From NCBI GenBank assembly GCA_017445755.1, contig JAFSSE010000014.1:1-64000 (forward strand): a stretch of DNA of 64,000 nt, in the 5' to 3' direction. The stretch comes from Bacteroidales bacterium. GTDB taxonomy: Bacteria > Bacteroidota > Bacteroidia > Bacteroidales > UBA932. The translations under genes were made by a program, and so were the position numbers. Shown here piece after piece: positions 7,577 through 16,405 of the stretch (its first letter is position 1; each line of letters opens with the position of its first letter). The notes under the pieces were generated by a model, which was not told where the DNA came from, made no database searches, and was given only the letters and a program-made list of their open reading frames with translations.

Positions 7577-8041
7577 CTATCCTTTGCCGCCGACGGAGTT
7601 TTTCGTATCAATGCAGATGGTGACGGGACCGTCGTTCACAAGGGCCACTTTCATGTCTGCACCGAATTCCCCGGTACCCGCCTGGCGGCCGATGGCGGCC
7701 GAAAGGGCAGCGCAGAACTGCTCATAAAGCGGGATGGCGAGCTCATGCCCGGCAGCGCCGGTGTAGGAGGGCCGGTTGCCCTTCCTGGTTGAGGCCATCA
7801 GGGTGAACTGGCTCACTACCAGCGCCTCACCGCCCACGTCCACCACGCTTCGGTTCATCACTCCAGCGTCATCATTGAAGATGCGAAGGCCGGAAATCTT
7901 CTTTACCAGCCAGGCGATATCCTCCTCCCCGTCCTCATGACCGATACCGAGGAGAATCAGCAGCCCCCCGCCGATTGCAGATTTAATGGCTCCGTCTATG
8001 GTGACGGACGCGGAGGAAACTCTTTGGATTACTGCACGCAT
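7577..8041 (-). CDS. dtd: D-aminoacyl-tRNA deacylase
   Basis: A 154-residue protein matching DTD along its whole length and at the usual size. It begins [13 protein letters not shown], carries the catalytic-site strand VSQFTLMAS near residue 78, and has the cross-subunit GPVT motif in [10 protein letters not shown] near residue 137. DTD is a homodimer that removes D-amino acids, and glycine from tRNA-Ala, from mischarged tRNAs. It acts in the cytoplasm and requires no partner. It is followed on the same strand by the Xre operon, which has its own promoter, so dtd is probably transcribed with or just after the upstream lipoprotein gene (34 bases apart). Confidence 0.95.
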   Translation of the reverse strand: MRAVIQRVSSASVTIDGAIKSAIGGGLLILLGIGHEDGEEDIAWLVKKISGLRIFNDDAGVMNRSVVDVGGEALVVSQFTLMASTRKGNRPSYTGAAGHELAIPLYEQFCAALSAAIGRQAGTGEFGADMKVALVNDGPVTICIDTKNSVGGKG

Positions 8042-8075
8042 ACTGTCTGCGATATTCCTGTGACATGGGCTTTCC

Positions 8076-8552
8076 CTATTCCCACAGGGGATTGAACCTG
8101 GTGTAAATATTTGTCAGATAAGTATTTGACGATACCTTTTCCTCCGAGGAAATGGTGTTGTCGTCCAGTATGTGGAAATAGTAAGTCTTTCCCTTCTCAT
8201 ACTGGTTGTCATCCTCTCCGAGCCCGCGGTTATTCTCCCATTCGGCATTGGTGAATATGGTCACGGCTGCCCGGTAGGTCTCATAATGCCAGCTGTCAAG
8301 CACGGCTCCGGATATGGTTTTGGTGTAGCCGATGCCTTTCTGGGCGAACTCCATTACGGATTCCGGGTTGCAAAGGTGAGTTTCGATGATTCCGGCGGTC
8401 TTGTATTGGACCTCGGTCAATACCCACGAACCCAGCAGGTTAATCTTTGCGCCGGAGAAGTCGTGGTAGTCGCCCGGCTCCATCTTTTCGCAGGTTGAGG
8501 CGCTGAATACTATGGCAGAAAGAGCCAATATGCAGGTAAATAAATGTCTCAT
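8076..8552 (-). CDS. Small lipoprotein, lipocalin-like
   Basis: The first 21 residues are a lipoprotein signal ending FSASTC, so the mature protein is lipid-anchored at the cysteine. The mature part (about 138 residues) is built of alternating strands, with [13 protein letters not shown] near its start. That LxGxW-x-L pattern is common in lipocalin-like or META-like small beta-barrels of Bacteroidetes. No catalytic residues are evident. It lies 20 bases after the MORN protein gene on the same strand, so the two may be co-transcribed and the lipoprotein could belong to the same system. Confidence 0.6.
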   Translation of the reverse strand: MRHLFTCILALSAIVFSASTCEKMEPGDYHDFSGAKINLLGSWVLTEVQYKTAGIIETHLCNPESVMEFAQKGIGYTKTISGAVLDSWHYETYRAAVTIFTNAEWENNRGLGEDDNQYEKGKTYYFHILDDNTISSEEKVSSNTYLTNIYTRFNPLWE

Positions 8553-8572
8553 ATCGCTATGTTTGTGTGACT

Positions 8573-9802
8573 TTATTTGCAGTAGATTTCAATGGAATCT
8601 TCTATGGTATAGTCGTAATCGTCATCGTAGATGGTGGCGGTGGCTCTGTGGGAGTCTTCTGCAATAAGCGTTTCGCCTCGGCGGACCGTCACTTCGCGGG
8701 GCTGTCCGTCGGAGTAGAATACCCCGCGTATTTCAAGGGTTACGCTGTCTTTGGTGAGAGAGATAATATTCAGCCCGGAGCCGTTCATGTTGAAACTGGA
8801 GTCCTTGAAAAGGACGACAGCATCCTCATACAGTGCCATCCCCACCTTAGTTACGGGAAAGAGGAAGCGCCCGGTTTTATTGTAATCGAAGCCGCTGTGG
8901 TGCTCCTTTACCAGAAGAACAGGAGTTTCCATGGGCGGGTCCAGACGGAGGCTGTCTTCGACCAGGCGGTCATTGTCCCACTCTCCGCAAAGGCGCATGC
9001 CGTTTTTGAAGGTATATACCCCCGGGCCATGCTTGCGCTCATACCCGGCGAACCCGCCTTCGAAGCGGTCTCCGTTTGCAAGTTCCAGAACGCCCTTACC
9101 GACGGTCTTACCCTCCTTGAATTCGCCCTCGAAGCGGTCTTTACCGGAGGCGAAATTGCCGTCAAAACCATCCCTCACCACGACTCCGTGCCCATGGCGC
9201 TTTCCTTCCTTGAATCCGCCTGTATAGGTTTCGGAAACGGTGGAAAGATGGATACCGGTTTCATCGCTGTTTGTGGCTTCTCCTTCCCCGTGCTCCATGT
9301 CATTGAGCCACTCTCCCTGATAATCGTAGCTGTGGCGGGCACCTCCGCCGGAGGAAAATTTGTGGTAGCGGCCCTTCCCGCTTCGCTGCCCGTCCTTCCA
9401 CATTCCGTCGTAGCTGGCGTAGTATCCGTTCAGTTTATAGTCCATGTGGCCGCTTCCGTGTGGCTTTCCGTCCCTGTTGACATCACCGAAATAGCAGTCT
9501 CCGTTTTTGAACGTTATCTCTTTGGGCTTTTTCATCCGCTCTTCACTGTGATTGGCGTACAGCTGGGCACAGCGCTCGTCGCCTTCGTCCATTCCCTGTT
9601 TCCAGTAGTTCAGCGCTCCGTTTACGTCGGGGTTGCCGTCGGCGGTATAATTTCCATCATAAAGGAGCTGCCCGAGATATGCGTACGAGGCAGCGTCCCC
9701 AAGGTCAATCGCTTCCATGAATTCAAGGGCTGCCATAACCCAGTTGTAAGATTTCATTAGGACGATGCCTTTGTTCCTGTGAGTTATTTTTTCAGATGCC
9801 AT
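8573..9802 (-). CDS. Sel1/MORN-repeat protein
   Basis: A 409-residue soluble protein without a signal peptide. Residues 15-90 resemble a Sel1/TPR unit (ALEFMEAIDLGDAASYAYLGQLLYDG, then ALNYWKQGMDEGDERCAQLY). Residues about 95-275 hold a series of MORN-type repeats such as DCYFGDVNRDGKPHGSG, YDGMWKDGQRSGKGRY, YQGEWLNDMEHGEGEA, YTGGFKEGKRHGHG and FEGEFKEGKTVGKG. The last 120 residues form a separate beta-rich domain. MORN repeats serve as membrane- or protein-binding scaffolds. It is divergent from the signalling operon, with only 57 bases between the two start codons, and shares Sel1-type repeats with that operon's first gene, so I treat it as part of the same locus. A 397-codon frame opposite it is only a shadow. 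Confidence 0.8.
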   Translation of the reverse strand: MASEKITHRNKGIVLMKSYNWVMAALEFMEAIDLGDAASYAYLGQLLYDGNYTADGNPDVNGALNYWKQGMDEGDERCAQLYANHSEERMKKPKEITFKNGDCYFGDVNRDGKPHGSGHMDYKLNGYYASYDGMWKDGQRSGKGRYHKFSSGGGARHSYDYQGEWLNDMEHGEGEATNSDETGIHLSTVSETYTGGFKEGKRHGHGVVVRDGFDGNFASGKDRFEGEFKEGKTVGKGVLELANGDRFEGGFAGYERKHGPGVYTFKNGMRLCGEWDNDRLVEDSLRLDPPMETPVLLVKEHHSGFDYNKTGRFLFPVTKVGMALYEDAVVLFKDSSFNMNGSGLNIISLTKDSVTLEIRGVFYSDGQPREVTVRRGETLIAEDSHRATATIYDDDYDYTIEDSIEIYCK

Positions 9803-9821
9803 TTTTAGATAGTATGATTTC

Positions 9822-9854
9822 AGTTGCCAAAGTACGAAAAAAAACGTATCTTCG
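9822..9854 (+). promoter_or_regulatory. Likely promoter of the eleven-gene signalling operon
   Basis: TTG at 9822-9824 and TATCTTCG at 9847-9854 approximate the Bacteroidetes consensus, with one mismatch in the -7 box. The first ATG (9860) lies only five bases downstream, so the transcript would be nearly leaderless unless translation starts at the ATG 9869. Confidence 0.5.
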
Positions 9855-9859
9855 CAAAA

Positions 9860-11302
9860 ATGGACACAATGAAAACCTGGAACGCCCTAATAATCGATGT
9901 TGACTATTCTCCTTCCGACCCTGGAATCCGCCGGTGTTTTTGCGAACGGACACAGTACAGCAAGAAGGATCTGACCCCCGGGAAACTCCTTTCTTACGAA
10001 GACCCCGGAGGGCTCTTCGGAAGCATTGTGCTCAAGGAATGCGATGATGACAAGGTCGTCCTTACTTATGGCGGCCGGGATTTCGTTCTTCGTGAGGGCA
10101 GCAGCTGGGCCTGCCTTGGAAAAGACGGTCGGAACTACACCGACTTTGAGTTGAATGTATCCCTGCAGCTCGAATACCTGATAGTGAACACGCCGAAGTT
10201 TTTCCGTCAGTTCGGAACAAGGGAGCAGCTCGCCGCGCTTTCAGAGGACGATATCCGGCATTTCGAATCCTCCGATGACCCCTGCGCCAAATTTGTCCTT
10301 GGCCGCTGGCACTACCTGCTGATGCCCCGGGAAGACTCCGCTGTCCTGGCAGAGAAATATATCCGCGAGGCGGTTGAGGGAGGCGTTGCGGATGCTTATG
10401 AGACGCTTTCTTACATGTTTACGGTAGGCGATACCGCCGAGGACACGGTGGATCTTGAAAAAGCGGCACGCCTTAGGGATGAGGCAATTTCCCGTGGCAG
10501 CGAAGCAGCGCGCATGCGCTTTGCCCGTAACCGCATTGCAGGGATACTCCTTGCTCCTGAGGAGCCGGCGGAGGTGGCCCGGGAAATCGAAAAAATACTT
10601 TCGGAGGAGGAAGACCCGAATCCCGGCTGGTACTCGGTGCTGGCCTATGCGTACGAGGTCCTGGGGAAGGCCGAAGAAGCAAAAAAGACGTACGAAGAAG
10701 GCATTGCTCACGGAAGCAAACGCTGCTACTCGGAACTCGCATGCTGGTACAGGGAGCGGGGTATGGAGGAGGAATATGACAAGACGATGGAGGCGGGCAT
10801 CAAGGCCGGTTTCGGATTCTGCTATACCTTTCATGCAGACCTGGACGAGGAGGAGTATGAGAAAAAGACGCCGGAGCTCCAGCGGTATTTCACAAGATTC
10901 ATACGGGACAGGTTACTGCAGGGGCTGAAACGGGGAGACGGAGCATGTGCCTATTATCTCGGGCTGAATTATTTTTACGGGTATCTCGGATTCGAAGACG
11001 AAGAAAGGACAGAGGCGGGGAAATACCTTGAAAGAGGCATGCAGCTGGGAGATTCATGCTGCTATTCCCTTGTCGCTGACATCCTGGAAATGGGTACACC
11101 TTCCGACGAGGACAGGCGCGATGCCGCCCGCTTCCGCCTCAAGGCCCTGCGTCTTGGAAATGACACCGTGCTGAGCAAGGTAATCATTGCCTACAGGCGC
11201 GGCCTTCTGGACAAATACCAGGATGAAATAGAAAAATACTGGCTTCCGGAGGATTACGACGACTACGAAGAGGACGACGGCCGCTTTGATGCATACGTAT
11301 GA
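9860..11302 (+). CDS. Sel1/TPR-like repeat protein, first gene of the signalling operon
   Basis: A protein of about 480 residues with no signal peptide. The N-terminal 110 residues form a beta-rich domain I do not recognise. From about residue 125 the protein consists of helix-pair repeats of Sel1 type: LAEKYIREAVEGGVADAYE, AARLRDEAISRGSEAARMR, AKKTYEEGIAHGSKRCYSE, and GKYLERGMQLGDSCCYS near the end. Sel1 repeats form solenoids that bind partner proteins and often occur in signalling and secretion adaptors. The tail is very acidic. Start choice is between the ATGs at 9860 and 9869; either is close to the promoter. It opens the run of genes leading to the kinase, so an adaptor role in that complex is the natural inference. 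Confidence 0.75.
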   Translation: MDTMKTWNALIIDVDYSPSDPGIRRCFCERTQYSKKDLTPGKLLSYEDPGGLFGSIVLKECDDDKVVLTYGGRDFVLREGSSWACLGKDGRNYTDFELNVSLQLEYLIVNTPKFFRQFGTREQLAALSEDDIRHFESSDDPCAKFVLGRWHYLLMPREDSAVLAEKYIREAVEGGVADAYETLSYMFTVGDTAEDTVDLEKAARLRDEAISRGSEAARMRFARNRIAGILLAPEEPAEVAREIEKILSEEEDPNPGWYSVLAYAYEVLGKAEEAKKTYEEGIAHGSKRCYSELACWYRERGMEEEYDKTMEAGIKAGFGFCYTFHADLDEEEYEKKTPELQRYFTRFIRDRLLQGLKRGDGACAYYLGLNYFYGYLGFEDEERTEAGKYLERGMQLGDSCCYSLVADILEMGTPSDEDRRDAARFRLKALRLGNDTVLSKVIIAYRRGLLDKYQDEIEKYWLPEDYDDYEEDDGRFDAYV

Positions 11303-11324
11303 TAATTATAATAAAACCAATACC

Positions 11325-12125
11325 ATGAATGCTACAGTAAACACCATCATCGCAGTTTATCGCCTTTCCAAGCACTTCATTTTTGCCGACGGCGAAATGA
11401 CTGAAGCGGAAACCAATCCTCTATTCTGTTTCCTCCAGACCTTTCCGGCTATCGACAATGATATGTTCCAGAAGATTATGGCCGATTCCGACACGATGAC
11501 TGACGGTGAGGCGATATCTGAAATCAGGAGACTGGACGACGACGGCAAGCAGCAGATATCCAATCTTTTCGCAAGGATTATTTGCGCAGACGGGGAACTG
11601 ACCGAAGACGAAAGGAACCTTTTTTTCAAGGTGCGCGATCTCTGCGATCTGCCAGACCCCGAAGACGACAGCGAAGAAAAACCTGCCGAAGAGGCATCCT
11701 CGGAAGAAGACCGGATCATTCCTGCCTTCATCCTGGCCAATTTCTATGGAATCGCTTCTGTTCATCAGAGCGAGCACGAAGACTGGAACACCCTTGGCGA
11801 CGAAATCGCTTCCTGGATGGGTTGTGACCGGGTTGAGGTGGTCCGTTATACCCGGCCCCTCAATGCCCTTACCGAGGAGCTCCGTCTCAACGGCCGGCAC
11901 CTTGTGTTCATGGTCGCCCGCAATGGCTACGGCGACAAGACCGTGGGCGACAACATGACCGCGACCCTGCTCTACGGCGGCGGTTACCCGCTTTACGGCA
12001 ACATCGTGTTTGCACTCGAAACCGACCAGGGTTACGAAATCGAAGGATTCCAGACCAGGAGTCTTCTGAATGAGACATTTGAAAAGATAAATAACGCCGT
12101 GGACGGCCTTCTCAGAACGGAATAA
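11325..12125 (+). CDS. TerB-like domain protein with extra C-terminal domain
   Basis: Residues 1-110 resemble the TerB/DjlA-like all-helical fold, with two acidic repeats FADGEMTEAE (near 20) and CADGELTEDE (near 87). These are the paired metal- or ligand-binding loops expected of TerB. A very acidic linker (PEDDSEEKPAEEASSEED) leads into a C-terminal alpha/beta domain of about 140 residues that I do not recognise. TerB domains occur in tellurite-resistance and stress complexes at the inner membrane and are often linked to signalling and phage-response loci. I chose the ATG 11325 over the TTG 11286 because the helical domain starts there. The stop overlaps the next ATG by one base, implying coupled translation. 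Confidence 0.7.
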   Translation: MNATVNTIIAVYRLSKHFIFADGEMTEAETNPLFCFLQTFPAIDNDMFQKIMADSDTMTDGEAISEIRRLDDDGKQQISNLFARIICADGELTEDERNLFFKVRDLCDLPDPEDDSEEKPAEEASSEEDRIIPAFILANFYGIASVHQSEHEDWNTLGDEIASWMGCDRVEVVRYTRPLNALTEELRLNGRHLVFMVARNGYGDKTVGDNMTATLLYGGGYPLYGNIVFALETDQGYEIEGFQTRSLLNETFEKINNAVDGLLRTE

Positions 12126-13042
12126 TGGACGAAAACGTAAAAGTCCGGGAGAGAGTCCGGGAGAAGGTTGCCACGAAGGAGAAAAGCGTTCCTTCGCTGG
12201 AGGACAGCCCATTCGGGAAATGTCCCCATTGCGGAGCCGCGATTCATCCGGATTTTGAGATTTGTCCAGTCTGCGGAGGCAAACTGGTGGATTACTGCAC
12301 TTTCTGCGGTGCTCCCATGACTACGAACGACGTGGACTGCCCGGAATGCGGAATGCCGGCCGAGGGGGTGATGTGCCCGAGCTGCCATATCCGCAATTAC
12401 AGGCCCTTCTGCCGTCAGTGCTCGCAGCCCCTTTCCAAGGCGGCCCGCCGCGCGGTGGACAAGGCCAAGCAGGATCCGAAGGTTCAGGAGGCGGCACGGC
12501 TGCTTAAACAGGTGGCCGAGCTCCAGGCAGAGCTGGAAGGGGCAGTTCCGGACAACGAAGCGGAATACGAAGAACCGCAGGGTCCGACCGAAGGCGAACT
12601 GCGTCTTCAGGAGCTGATGTCGAAGGTGGGCTTCAAGCCCGCCGAAACCCCAAAGGCCACGACCCGCAGGATGGGCCGCACCCGCGAAGAGGTCATGGCG
12701 GAGTACCAGAAAGCTGTGGAAGAAGCCAACAAGGTGATGGAGGAGATGCTTCCGCCCGCCGGCTCCACTCCGCAGCAGCAGCGAAACTACTACACCGCCC
12801 GGAAGGTTGCCGTGATGGAGATAGTGGAGGAAAGGTGGTTCGGAATACCAATCGAGAAGACCATGGGCTGGGTCTGCAATCGCTGCCAGGTGCTCCACCG
12901 GAATCCGTCGGAATGCTCCGTGAGGGAATTCGGAGGCAAATGGATTACCTGCACGGACACCCGGATTGTTCCGGAAGGAACGCCCGGGGCCATTGAGTAC
13001 ACGGAAAGGGTTGAAAAAGGAATAGTTTACAAAAGAGAGTAA
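12125..13042 (+). CDS. Multi-zinc-ribbon protein
   Basis: A 305-residue cytoplasmic protein. Between residues 33 and 99 it carries three successive four-cysteine zinc ribbons: C33/C36 with C47/C50, C58/C61 with C72/C75, and C84/C87 with C96/C99. A helical coiled segment follows (residues about 105-135), then a basic linker (ATTRRMGRTREEV), and a C-terminal domain with one more Cys pair in WVCNRCQVLHRNPSEC. The ribbons resemble the double zinc ribbons that sit before kinases and FHA domains in bacterial signalling proteins. The same type of ribbon starts the AAA+ and FHA proteins encoded nearby, suggesting a shared adaptor surface. No enzymatic motif is visible. Its start overlaps the preceding stop, and the kinase gene follows after three bases. 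Confidence 0.75.
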   Translation: MDENVKVRERVREKVATKEKSVPSLEDSPFGKCPHCGAAIHPDFEICPVCGGKLVDYCTFCGAPMTTNDVDCPECGMPAEGVMCPSCHIRNYRPFCRQCSQPLSKAARRAVDKAKQDPKVQEAARLLKQVAELQAELEGAVPDNEAEYEEPQGPTEGELRLQELMSKVGFKPAETPKATTRRMGRTREEVMAEYQKAVEEANKVMEEMLPPAGSTPQQQRNYYTARKVAVMEIVEERWFGIPIEKTMGWVCNRCQVLHRNPSECSVREFGGKWITCTDTRIVPEGTPGAIEYTERVEKGIVYKRE

Positions 13043-13045
13043 GAT

Positions 13046-16000
13046 ATGCCATCGAACGACGACCTGATGAAAGATCTGAAGGATAAGAAAGCTGCTCCTC
13101 AGAAGACCGCTGTCGCTCCTCAGAAGACCGCCGCTGCACCGCAGAAGACCGCCGCTGCACCGCAGAAGACTGCAGCAGCGCCGCAGAAGACTGCGGCCGC
13201 ACCCCTTTATTCGTCAGCCCTGGATATCAAGCCGGCTGCCGGCGCCCATGCCCCCGGCGATACCGTGAAAGCCGGCGGCAAGAGCTACACAGTTGAAAAG
13301 CTCCTCGGTTCTGGCTCCGAGGGCGACATCTACCTCGTCTCCGACAAGCGCGGGCGCTATGCCCTGAAACTCTGCCATGGCGGATTCAAAACCAATGTAA
13401 AGGTACTTCAGCTGCTTGAAAAACTGAAGGGCAAGGGATATATCGCCGACGTTCTTGCCTACGATGAGACTTTCGAACTCTCGCAGTACTTCCCTGAGGG
13501 CGATGCCGCTCATGCCTCGCTGAAGGGGAACGCCGAAGCCATCCTTGCAATTGCGCTCAAAACAGCGATTACTCTCGATGCCATGCATTCGGCGGGTGTG
13601 CTGCACAAGGACGTGAAGCCCGCCAATATCCTCATAAAGAACCGCGCCAATTACGACAGCGTCCTCTGCGACTTTGGTATTGCGGACATTCTGGACGGGA
13701 AGGGCACCTGCGCTACCCTCCAGGTCCGTACCCCCGTCTATGCGGCTCCGGAGCTCTATACTGATACGGTCGAAATCGGAGGAGAGACCTATATCGAACT
13801 CAGTACAAAGGCGGACTTCTATTCGCTGGGCATGACAATACTCTCGCTCTGGATGGGGGAGGGCGCCTTTATGGCCCAGGAAAAAGCCATGGCCATCGAC
13901 AAGGTGAAAGGCCGTATAGCGGTTCCCGCCGACATGCCCGATCCGCTGGCGAGGATCTGCCGCGGCCTCCTCATCAAGGATCCGGCAAAACGCTGGAACC
14001 TCGATGAGATTGAGCGCACCATGAACGGGGAGGATGTTCTGGTGGACGAGGCCCTCAGGATTGAAGACCTCAAGATTACCTACAACGCCTCCAAACACCA
14101 GATTGCCAATACGCCGGAGGAGCTGGCCACCTTCATGGGCGAAGACCCTGACCTTGCGCTGAAATTCCTCTACAGGGGCCAGGTAGAGCGGTGGCTCAAG
14201 CCCTATCCGGAACTGGCGATGGAGATTCAGGACATCGTGGAGAAACGATATCCAAAGGATCAGACCGTCGGTACCTGGGCGGCCATCTATCTTCTTGACC
14301 CGGCATATACTTTCCCCCTGAACGGTTTTTCCAGGGAAACAGGAGAGGTTGTAAGCACAAGGGCCGTGACCCTCAAGGACGTAAGCAATTTCTTTAACGG
14401 CGCGATTCCCGACAGGGACACCGCGCTCCTTCTCGAAGGGGATATTTTCCGGGAATGGGTACGTGTCCGGAGCAAGGAGGTGGCCTCACGGCTCGCTCCC
14501 TCCGAAGAGTCTGCCGACGTATTCATGCTCCGGATCCAGACGATCGACCCGCTCTCGGACATCAACCTGATTAACGACCCCTCAGATCCCGACTATGCCA
14601 TGACGGGAGAGGGCCTTGGAAGGTTACTGAACAAGATATATCATATATTCTGGAATATCTTCGGCGGGGATGTATTCAAGGTTGCGGCCTACTGGAACGA
14701 AGAAAAATATGCCCCGCTTAACCGGAAGATTCCCGGCGCGACGATAATCTCCGTAGCCATGAACTTCCGCTCTCCGGAAGACTGCCACTATGTGACGGAG
14801 TCGATGGATACCAAGGGGCAGAGGTTTGAAAAGCAGCGCCAGTGGTTCGTGTACTGCACCGATCGCAATTCGGATGATTACCTGAAGAAGGCCGGTCCAA
14901 AGGACGATGTCTTCCGCCCCCAGGCCGCCTGGATGAAGGTCATCAAGGGCTTTGGCGTCACCCCGGAATATACCTTCCTGGACTCCGGGAAAACCTGTAC
15001 CAACCTGGACGAAGTGTTCTCGGAGAGCCGGGACGTTCTCAAGAAAGAGTACGACGAGCGTGGCCTGAGGGGCTTCCTCGCGGTGCATCACCAGGAAAAC
15101 CCCGACGCCGACCTGAGCGCACAGTTTGCCTACGAGGACCTGCTTTATGATTATGTGGAAGACCTTCGTTCAATAGATGCCGGCATCCCCTGCGTGAGTC
15201 GTTTCGACGAGGCCTGCGCCGAAGCGGCCGACATACTTTCGGACGGTAAGGCAAAGGTCGCCGGGTTAAGCATAAAGAGCGTACTTCAGAGGATAGGCAC
15301 CGTGATTTTCGCCTTCATTCCCATGCTGGTTCTCTTCGTGATGCTTGTCTTCTCCATAATAGACAATCCGGTGCTGGAGCCCGGGAAGGTGAGCATTGGT
15401 GGCTGGGTATGGCTGCTGGGCCTTGTGTTCGGTGCGGTTGCCTGGCTGTGGTTCGATTTCGACGGTTGCCTGATTCCTCTTATTATAGGCGTTGTCGCGG
15501 CGGTACTGCTGGAACTGCTTGTAAAACTGCTGGGTGCGTACATCGTGTATATTTTTGCGATAGTGGTCCTGGCCGCCCTGGTGTTCCTGAGCATCAAGAC
15601 CGTGTTCAACACCAGCCAATATGCCAGGAAGGCGCGCAAGTTCACCAAACCCGGCTTTGACGAGGAGGTACTGGAGCCCCTGTACTATGCTTTCAGCGAC
15701 GAGACTTCCTTCGATTCCTCCCTTAACGGGGCGTTCAACGACAATGAGATAGAAAACTGGAGGGATGACCTTAAGAGGCGCCGTTTCTTCATGTGGATTT
15801 TCATCGGTACGGCCTGGCTGCTTATCCTATTGAGCATCCTGGTGCCGAAGAGTCCGCGCTTTGAACGGCTCACAGCCCCGCTGACAGAGAAGATAGAAAA
15901 CCTGTTCTCCAGCAAAGCGCCCAAACTCATAGGGGCGTACAGCTTGAAGGAAGGGGACAGCGGGGAGGACGTGAAGGCCCTCCAGAGTTTCCTGAAAGCG

Positions 16001-16399
16001 GCGGGCTATACCAAGAACAAGCCCGACGGAAACTACGGTGCAGGTACCTCCAAGGCGGTGTCGGCTTTCCAGCTCTCGGCGGGACTCGACATCACGGGTG
16101 AAGCCGACCATAAGACTGTCCGGGCCATCAATCGGACGGATATTGCGAAGGGTCTTGTTGACGGCAGCTATAAGCCGGCCGAAGCCCCGGCCTCAAAGGC
16201 GGCTACCCCGGCTAAAAAGCCCGCAGCTTCTGCTTCAAAGGCAGCAACCCCTGCGGCCTCTAAAGCTTCAACGCCGGATACCCCGACCAGGAAGATGGCG
16301 GCCCCGAAGCCGGCGGTTCCGGAGGACTCCGGGCTCAGCATAACTGTGGAACAGTTGAAGGAAGTCGCTGCGTCAAAGAAAAAGAATGAAGAACAGTAA
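13046..16399 (+). CDS. Membrane Ser/Thr protein kinase with C-terminal peptidoglycan-binding domain
   Basis: An 1117-residue Hanks-type kinase. Residues 15-53 are a tandem repeat of the heptad APQKTAA. The kinase domain spans about 80-330 and looks fully active: glycine loop LGSGSEGDIYLV (87-98), lysine K108 in YALKLC, catalytic HKDVKPAN with D189 and N194, DFG at 209-211, and an APE-like AAPELY. Residues 350-745 are a large region I do not recognise. Five hydrophobic helices follow (about 750-855 and 915-935), then a PG_binding_1 domain at about 965-1030 and an Ala/Lys/Pro-rich tail. With the kinase inside, an odd number of helices puts the murein-binding domain in the periplasm, so the kinase could sense the cell wall. 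PP2C and FHA genes lie two genes downstream. Confidence 0.9.
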   Translation: MPSNDDLMKDLKDKKAAPQKTAVAPQKTAAAPQKTAAAPQKTAAAPQKTAAAPLYSSALDIKPAAGAHAPGDTVKAGGKSYTVEKLLGSGSEGDIYLVSDKRGRYALKLCHGGFKTNVKVLQLLEKLKGKGYIADVLAYDETFELSQYFPEGDAAHASLKGNAEAILAIALKTAITLDAMHSAGVLHKDVKPANILIKNRANYDSVLCDFGIADILDGKGTCATLQVRTPVYAAPELYTDTVEIGGETYIELSTKADFYSLGMTILSLWMGEGAFMAQEKAMAIDKVKGRIAVPADMPDPLARICRGLLIKDPAKRWNLDEIERTMNGEDVLVDEALRIEDLKITYNASKHQIANTPEELATFMGEDPDLALKFLYRGQVERWLKPYPELAMEIQDIVEKRYPKDQTVGTWAAIYLLDPAYTFPLNGFSRETGEVVSTRAVTLKDVSNFFNGAIPDRDTALLLEGDIFREWVRVRSKEVASRLAPSEESADVFMLRIQTIDPLSDINLINDPSDPDYAMTGEGLGRLLNKIYHIFWNIFGGDVFKVAAYWNEEKYAPLNRKIPGATIISVAMNFRSPEDCHYVTESMDTKGQRFEKQRQWFVYCTDRNSDDYLKKAGPKDDVFRPQAAWMKVIKGFGVTPEYTFLDSGKTCTNLDEVFSESRDVLKKEYDERGLRGFLAVHHQENPDADLSAQFAYEDLLYDYVEDLRSIDAGIPCVSRFDEACAEAADILSDGKAKVAGLSIKSVLQRIGTVIFAFIPMLVLFVMLVFSIIDNPVLEPGKVSIGGWVWLLGLVFGAVAWLWFDFDGCLIPLIIGVVAAVLLELLVKLLGAYIVYIFAIVVLAALVFLSIKTVFNTSQYARKARKFTKPGFDEEVLEPLYYAFSDETSFDSSLNGAFNDNEIENWRDDLKRRRFFMWIFIGTAWLLILLSILVPKSPRFERLTAPLTEKIENLFSSKAPKLIGAYSLKEGDSGEDVKALQSFLKAAGYTKNKPDGNYGAGTSKAVSAFQLSAGLDITGEADHKTVRAINRTDIAKGLVDGSYKPAEAPASKAATPAKKPAASASKAATPAASKASTPDTPTRKMAAPKPAVPEDSGLSITVEQLKEVAASKKKNEEQ
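13091..13203 (+). repeat. 21-bp in-frame tandem repeat in the kinase gene
   Basis: About five tandem copies of a 21-base unit encode the heptad APQKTAA near the kinase N-terminus. Copies differ mainly at third codon positions, so the array has been stable long enough to drift. Copy number could vary between strains. Confidence 0.85.
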
Positions 16400-16405
16400 A
16401 GAGAT

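Noticed and set aside
8567-9760. A 397-codon open frame on the plus strand opposite the MORN gene
   Set aside because: It is exactly antisense to clear Sel1/MORN repeats, has no start signals and no recognisable domain; long antisense frames are expected in GC-rich coding DNA.
13448-13700. CRISPR-like regular repeats in the kinase and repeat regions
   Set aside because: The only regular repeats (13091-13203 and 53448-53643) lack unique spacers of constant length, and no cas gene is present.
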